Assembly: GCA_028829895.1 (NCBI GenBank) | Contig: CM054182.1 | Location: 20,475,501 to 20,539,500 of the forward strand | Direction of reading: 5' to 3' | Length of the DNA: 64,000 nucleotides | From: Sinotaia quadrata | Lineage: Eukaryota; Mollusca; Gastropoda; Architaenioglossa; Viviparidae | Part shown: positions 58,203-64,000 of the stretch, in pieces | Layout of the letters: each line of letters opens with the position of its first letter | Numbering within the stretch: the stretch's first letter is position 1 | Translations under genes and position numbers: made by a program | Notes under the pieces: model-generated | Database searches by the model: none | The model's input: only the letters and a program-made list of their open reading frames with translations | What the model was told of the DNA's origin: nothing

Positions 58203-59749
58203 TGTCACAGTCTGATAAAATTGTCCGACTTCGTGACCCACTTGCCTTGTTTACTTCAAATTCGAATATTTGAAACCCTTGGCCCTTTGTTCAAAGCTTC
58301 CTTTTTCTAGGTGCTTCTAGAACAGGTCAAGATGTTATGTAACTTTAGGACCATTGTCCAGTTCTCGAACCAACCACATGCTTTGCGAACAGTCACGTGA
58401 TACGCAATATATCTTTCTATATATGTACCCACACGCTTCCGCTCCCTCACTTCGAGCACATTTTAGCTAATTCCATCAGCTTACTCGGGTCGTGAGAGGC
58501 AGCCGGCACCATAGAGAATCAAGGTACCCTTCGACTTCTCTCAAAGGTATCATTTTATTTAATAGTATTTGCCTATGTATTGTTTAAGTATGTATTTGTG
58601 CTATGTATTATATGATTTCCATATACACTTGAGCATGGTTCAGAGAAATAGCTGAAAACCTATATGTTACGGAATATAAATTTATTGTAACCATTTTTCC
58701 ATTTCTGTACTTTAATTTATATTGTTTTAATTCACTAAGAGCCAGAATGCTGCGCTCGATATGAATTCTTCATGTAATTCAATTATTGCGTGTAATTTTA
58801 ATTGTAAATTGTGAAGCGCTCTGTCGGTTTGAATTACCTCTTGTATGAACATTAATTTAACGTTGTATCTATTTTATTGCTTCATACGTCATGACTGTTA
58901 AATGGAACACATGTGAGACGATTATATTTTTTCTAAAATTTAATTGTAAGCGACGCGAGGTCGAAACTCTTTGTTCAGCGCATTTAATTGAGCCATGCCT
59001 AAGTAGGACCTGTTAGGTTGAGAATTATATCCAAACACGTTGCATCCACAGGTCGGCTCATGGTTCATGTTTCACCATGCCTCACCTGCATTAGCTTATT
59101 GGTGTAAGCGTGTCGAAATCCACTCTGAGGGCCATGCTGCAAAAATTCCAGTTCCTAGCCACTAACAAAGGGACATCATTCCTTATGCACCACGTGTGTC
59201 GTTAAAGGGGGACTGAGGGAACGAATCAGCATGACTGAGTGTTGAGACCAAGGATACAAGAATAGAGCTAAGTGCAAGATCAAGTGTACAGATCTCAAAG
59301 GAACACTTTTCTGGCAATTTAGATTGACAAAAATCAGGCATAGGCGCGTAAAGACAGAGTGAAGACTATTCGCGTTGCATTCGATTTATTGTTAATTTGT
59401 TAAACTTTATTAAATCTTATTTTCTTTGTTAATACCTCTTAGTAGTTGATTTCTATGCACAATAGACCAATTAGATTAATTCTTAGATTTGAATGGGGGC
59501 GGATGAGCAGAAAGATTGATGACGAGTGCATATTAATTTAGAGGGACTTAACTGTTTTCAAATCTAGCTAAAAGTTCGCAGTTTATTAGTCTGTAAATTT
59601 GTCGTCTGAACTACAAGACGCACTTTTAATTAGTCAGATAATAAATTGAGCAACCAGTCTGCGTAGAATATGAGAGGAAGAATTAATTATATTTAAAGTC
59701 TTTTAATTATTCTAAGCAGGGTCTTTAAATAAATACTGGAAACGTAACA
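58203..59749 (+). repeat. 3' LTR, 1,547 bp
   Basis: Same start (TGTCACAG), end (GTAACA) and length as the 5' LTR. No substitution noticed on reading the two side by side. The ORF at 58,101-58,310 crosses its left edge and is not a gene. Confidence 0.95.
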
Positions 59750-59754
59750 GATGA
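59750..59754. repeat. target site duplication, right (gatga)
   Basis: Identical to 51,469-51,473. Confidence 0.92.
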
Positions 59755-60640
59755 TAGCACATGTTTACAGTTAAAGAAATGAAGGAAAATCGTATACTTT
59801 GTAACTGAAATGGCCAGTAACTCTACCCAGCTTGAAAAAAAAAATGTAATCAGCGCAACGCTTTCCTCTTATCTTCCACGAATGTAGATGGAGAAGGGAA
59901 AGCAAGAGAGAGAAAAGAAAACAACACGAAAACTTAAACTTAAGACCATTACATTTCCGGAGTTAGATGTTTTCAGTCTCTCTCCAGCTAACGACTCAAC
60001 CGCTAAATAAGAAATATCGAGGAGAAAAAAAATGGGGCGGGAGGTAGGGTGGTGGTGATGAAGGTGAGGGGTGCAAACGTCCTACTTTACAGATTTACCT
60101 TCAGTTTGTTCGCTGAGATCAGCGAAGACAAACTCAATCTTTTCATAAAAAGCCTGCAACGTGCTCAATACAACTGTATATTTCTAGTCAATAGTTAAGG
60201 CTGGTTAAATGTGCTTAATGAGTGAAGAATATAACATCTAGTCATTAATGAAAAATCATTAAATATGTCCAACACTGACGTTAAAAATTACAGCCTCTCA
60301 CGAAAGGCTGGTAAATGTTCACTTTAGGTGAAGGTGAAAGTAGACACCAATCATTAACAAAAATCAAATCAAATCAAATAACACATTTAATTGGACGTAA
60401 TAATTCAAATTGTCATTGATGAAGCGCGAGCAGTAAAGGTAAAATTCTATTACAGAAAGGGAGATAAATTGGCACATTGCATGAGGTAAGAATCAATCCA
60501 TAAAAAAAGACAGAAATGGCTCATTGCGTATGTACAGTCACTGTAAAACTCTAAAATTACAGAAAGGCAAATGTATTAATATACTGAGGTCAGCACAGTG
60601 AAGAGTTAGAATCTGTCGAAAATGAAAGACAGAAAAAGGG
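59755..60640. other. no gene seen
   Basis: AT-rich unique DNA that would be continuous with sequence left of 51,469 before the insertion. Contains 'aaatcaaatcaaatcaaata' at 60,362. Confidence 0.5.
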
Positions 60641-60644
60641 ACTA

Positions 60645-60975
60645 GTTGTAATTAGCAGAGAAATTAAAAATAGATTATTACAGGAAGGTAGATAAAATTA
60701 CGTTGTGTTGAGCACAGTGAAAACAAAAAACTAGATTATTATAGGAAGGTAGATAAAACTGCGTTGTGTTGAGTACAGTGAAGGCAAAAAATACAGTATT
60801 ACAGGAAGGTAGATAAAATTACATTGTGTTGAGCACAGTGAAGGAAAAACAAATATAACTGGAAGGTGGATAGAATTACATTGTGTTCAGCATATTATTA
60901 CTGGAAGGCAGACAAAATTACTGTCTCCGAGATCAGAGTAAAGGTCAAAATCTGCTATTACTGGAAGGCAATTCT
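60645..60975. repeat. 60-bp-class minisatellite, about 5 copies
   Basis: 'tattacaggaaggtagataaaattac' followed by 'ttgtgttgagcacagtgaag' recurs at about 60-bp spacing. Later copies are shorter and diverged. Confidence 0.88.
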
Positions 60976-61500
60976 ATTATTAAATATATTCTCGCAAAAT
61001 AACAATTCTATATAATAACAAAATAACAAACGCGGAGCGGTCAAGGGGCACTGATTTATTTTTAAAATTCCCTTCCGTATTTTCTCTAAACAATAGATGT
61101 GCCGATAAATTATATTTGCGGTCTTCTTAATTCCAACAACACAAACCTATTCTGATGTATCAGAAGTGATTTCCGTCAGCATAACTGGAATTTTAAAGGA
61201 CCTAAAACTGCAATTTAAATGTACTATACTAGCAACTTCCTCTACATAAACGTTCAAATTGTCACATTCTTTAGATTATTTTACAGTTATATGCGTTTTA
61301 ATTAAATATGTAATCTCAGACAAAAATATTTTTAATCTTGATTTATTTTTTCTTAACGTTTTGTTCTTATTTTTCCCCTTTCTTTACAGTACGTTTTCTT
61401 TCAATTAATTTCCTGATGCGAGTTCGTTATGTGCAAAGTGACGGATTGGACGAGTTGTCTTTCCTGACAGGCTCCCAATCCTCTATTTCCACTCCAGACT
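60976..61500. other. no gene seen
   Basis: AT-rich, T-rich in its second half. Nothing recognisable. Confidence 0.45.
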
Positions 61501-61554
61501 AAGACATTTGCCTATCTGCATCACATTTGACCGAATACGGATTTTGTATAAGGT

Positions 61555-62160
61555 GTACAGTTGATTGATTCAGAGATGTATATTTTGTTGCACAAATGAG
61601 TTGAGTCTGTGCCGGGTATGGAATCTGTATGAGTATCTGTTTGCACAAAGTAGGTGAGTTGGTTTTATGTACATAATGTATATCTGATGGAATCTGTGTA
61701 TCCGGTTGCACAAGTGATTGACTTTGTTTTTATGTACACAATGTATAACAATGTATAACTGATGGAATCTGTGTATCCGGTTGCACAAGTGACTGACTTT
61801 ATGTACACAATGTATAACTGATGGAGTGTTCGAGTACATGGTTGGGGCGACTGAGTTTGTGATATGTTATATAATATATAATTGTGTGGCTGTGTACAAT
61901 AATAAATTAGTATGTTGTGTATCTGATGTCCAGTTCACAGTCTGTTATGTATGTGTATAACTGATGAGTCTGTATTGTGTATCTAGTTTACAAATGGTGG
62001 GATATGTGTTGTTTATGACTTTATCTAGTATAGAAATGGCTGAATGTGTGATGTGCATCTAGAATACAACTGATTGAATCTGTGATGTGTATCTAGAATA
62101 CAACTGTCTGCATGTGTGTTGTGTATTTAGTGTACTCCTGAATAGACCTGTATTCCTGGT
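61555..62160. repeat. degenerate minisatellite
   Basis: 'ctgatggaatctgtgtatccggttgcacaagtgattgact' with 'ttatgtacacaatgtataa' repeats at 60-65 bp to about 61,850. It decays to 'gaatgtgtgatgtgtatctagaatacaact' words. Minus-strand ORFs across it are artefacts. Confidence 0.8.
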
Positions 62161-62168
62161 TTACAATT

Positions 62169-62362
62169 TATTTGTTCAACAATGTGTATCTAATGTACAA
62201 ATTAATGAGAGTTGTGTTGCGAATTTGGTGTAAATTTTACTGCAAACTGTTGATAAATGATGTTATTTGTTCAACAATGTGTATCTAATGTACAAATTAA
62301 TGATACTTGTGCTGTGAATTTGGTGTATATTTTATTGCAAACTGTTGATAAATGATTTTATT
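62169..62362. repeat. 95-bp tandem duplication
   Basis: 'tttgttcaacaatgtgtatc' at 62,171 and 62,266 with matching sequence through 'tgcaaactgttgataaatga'. Confidence 0.9.
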
Positions 62363-62385
62363 TCATGGACAGTGGTGGCGTAAAA

Positions 62386-62505
62386 CTAGTTATGAGTATT
62401 AGTGTTCTGAACACATCAATTATACATTGGTAAAGTGAGTAAAAGCAGTTATGATAATTAGTGTTCTGAACACATCAATTATACATTGGTAAACTGAGTA
62501 AAACT
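62386..62505. repeat. 59-bp tandem duplication
   Basis: 'ttagtgttctgaacacatca' plus 'attatacattggtaaa' is present twice, 59 bp apart. Confidence 0.9.
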
Positions 62506-62509
62506 AAGC

Positions 62510-62885
62510 ACTGATAAAGTGAATATTCAGAATCTCTTCTAATTGTTTATCACAATTTGCATTAGACTTTGTTTTTATTTGTCTTAGTATTTGACTTTGA
62601 CACTGCCATCTTAACGTGTCTCGTATAGGCACAAGTGACAGGCTTGCTGTGGTATTATTTGACAAACTTTACTCTTGCTTGAACATATGAGTTTGCAAAC
62701 GCACACACCATACACTCTTCTATTAAAGGGTTTAATTCAGATAAACTTTCAGGGTTTAATTCAGATAAACTTTCAGTCTTGATTACAGGAATTTGATTTC
62801 TAATCTCCTGCAATAATTATAACTGACAAGAGCACATCATCTTAAATTAAAGACAAAAACTAAGCATTTTACGATAATAAAACAC
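62510..62885. other. no gene seen
   Basis: AT-rich DNA with a short duplication of 'gggtttaattcagataaactttcag' (62,728 and 62,753). Confidence 0.5.
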
Positions 62886-62889
62886 CAGG

Positions 62890-63325
62890 GTACTAAATAA
62901 ATATATTACACAGAGCACAGTAACACAGTAAGCACATACAGAAAGACAACATACATGAGGTAGATAAAAACCTGCACAGTAGTATATACTAATAGCACAT
63001 ACAGAAAGAAAACATATACGGGGTATATTAAAACTTGCACAGTAGTATATACTAATAAACACGAGGAGGAAGAACATACATGGGACATATTAAAACATGT
63101 ACAGTAGTATATACTAAGAAACACATACAGAAAAAAACATATATGGGGTATATGAAAACGTACAACATAATAAACACATAGAAAGACAACATATACGGGG
63201 TATATTAAAACGTTCAATAGTATATACTAATAAACACATGTAGAAAGACAACATATACGGGGCATATTAAAACATGTATAATAGTATATAATAGTACTAA
63301 TAAACACATACAGTAAGACGATGAA
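62890..63325. repeat. 62-bp-class minisatellite, about 7 copies
   Basis: 'acatacagaaagacaacatatacggggtatattaaaac' followed by 'agtagtatatactaataa' repeats with 56-63-bp spacing. Minus-strand hydrophobic ORFs here are artefacts of the repeat. Confidence 0.9.
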
Positions 63326-63437
63326 AGTGAAGCTGGGGTTTTAAAAAAGAAATATTTTAAGAGCATATCTGAAATACGTTATAGAATGAGTGCTGGAACT
63401 CAAACTGCATTTCATTCCAGTTAACAAGACCTTGGTA

Positions 63438-63558
63438 TGAGAAAGGATTCTGAACATGTTTTGGGTTTCCTAATGGACATGGCTAAGGATATGAGTTCTG
63501 AAAGGATTGTGAACATGCTTTGGGATTCCTAATGGACATGGCTAAGGATAGGAGTTCT
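63438..63558. repeat. 59-bp tandem duplication
   Basis: 'gaaaggattctgaacatgtt' at 63,441 and (variant) 63,500, each followed by 'cctaatggacatggctaagg'. Confidence 0.92.
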
Positions 63559-63559
63559 C

Positions 63560-64000
63560 AAAGAAGAGCATAAATGTTGAATGCAAACAGATGTAATTTT
63601 GGACTGATACATTAAGTTACAATCAGTCAGTGAAACATAAAAAACGTGAGATCTTCTCCTTGATTCTGCAGTGAACAGGTAGTCAGTGAAGGTTATGGCT
63701 AAAAAAAAAAGGAGCAGTGTATTGAGTTTTATGGGCTCTTGGACTGATCTGAGCAGCTGTGTTGTGGACTTCAAGTTTCTACAGCAGACAGTGTACAGAG
63801 AGAAGACAGGTGATGCAGTCAGATTGTGATAAAAACTAACAAATGTATGAAAAGTGTTGTATCTGTGAATGAGATAAGTTTACGACAGGAGTTTAATTGC
63901 TTCAATCTAGGAATGTTAGTTTGCAGGTATTCATGAAAGCTGAAAGAGTACCGTCAAGTATGGTCCCAGGTTTCCCAGTGAATGGCAACATTTTATGGGA
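63560..64000. other. no gene seen
   Basis: Mixed composition. Short minus-strand ORF (63,529-63,774) overlaps the duplication and has no recognisable product. Confidence 0.4.

Larger units (their letters stand above)
51474..59749 (+). mobile_element. intact Gmr1-like Ty3/gypsy LTR retrotransposon
   Basis: 8,276 bp, made of 5' LTR, 620-bp leader, one gag-pol frame, polypurine tract and 3' LTR, bounded by a perfect 5-bp duplication. Order of domains is Gag, protease, integrase, RT, RNase H. RT and RNase H are of Ty3/gypsy type, but integrase precedes RT as in Ty1/copia, the arrangement described for Gmr1-like elements. No envelope-like ORF follows pol (only about 220 bp remain before the 3' LTR). 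The two LTRs show no difference by eye over 1,547 bp, so insertion was recent. Autonomy is doubtful because of a TGA within RNase H. Confidence 0.93.

Noticed and set aside
7380..63320. Regular arrays that might look like CRISPR
   Set aside because: Units are head-to-tail without unique spacers of constant size, have no adjacent cas genes, and the genome is eukaryotic.

Overview
This is a window of animal nuclear genome, most likely from a marine invertebrate (a mollusc or another lophotrochozoan is my guess; the sequence does not settle it). The reasons are low gene density, AT-rich non-coding DNA, many microsatellites, an extreme load of 20-95 bp tandem repeats, and LTR retrotransposons of a lineage known from aquatic animals. 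No bacterial-type operons, rRNA, convincing tRNA genes or CRISPR arrays were seen. I recognise no host gene with confidence.

Layout. 0-23 kb is mostly minisatellite arrays (periods about 21 to 85 bp) separated by featureless AT-rich DNA, plus one reverse-oriented LTR-like repeat (4.77-6.41 kb) flanked by GATA arrays and a small promoter-like island (20.84-21.08 kb). 23-31 kb holds an exon-like GC-richer block at 24.2-24.5 kb, a GC-rich block with a glutamine/proline-rich ORF (28.6-29.05 kb), and a very homogeneous 60-bp satellite (29.1-29.85 kb). 31-40 kb is mostly unremarkable apart from 71-bp and 46-bp arrays and a TATA-type promoter candidate at 37.6 kb.

40.2-51.2 kb is a graveyard of one LTR-retrotransposon family. 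It contains a decayed minus-strand element (gag, protease, integrase remnants), its LTR pieces, and two LTR-like copies in the opposite orientation. One of these copies has grown two internal minisatellites.

51,474-59,749 is the highlight: a complete, apparently very young 8,276-bp LTR retrotransposon with 1,547-bp LTRs that look identical by eye, a perfect 5-bp target duplication (gatga), a polypurine tract, and one 1,416-codon gag-pol frame. The domains run Gag (coiled coil, SCAN-like capsid region, CCHC knuckle) - protease - integrase - reverse transcriptase - RNase H. This is a Ty3/gypsy-type polymerase in the Ty1/copia-like order, the hallmark of Gmr1-like elements. The frame ends at a TGA inside RNase H, just before the last catalytic Asp, with 28 more in-frame codons behind it. 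59.8-64 kb returns to minisatellites. The decayed element at 40.6-43.1 kb also has protease directly followed by integrase, so two related families of this lineage appear to have colonised the locus at different times.
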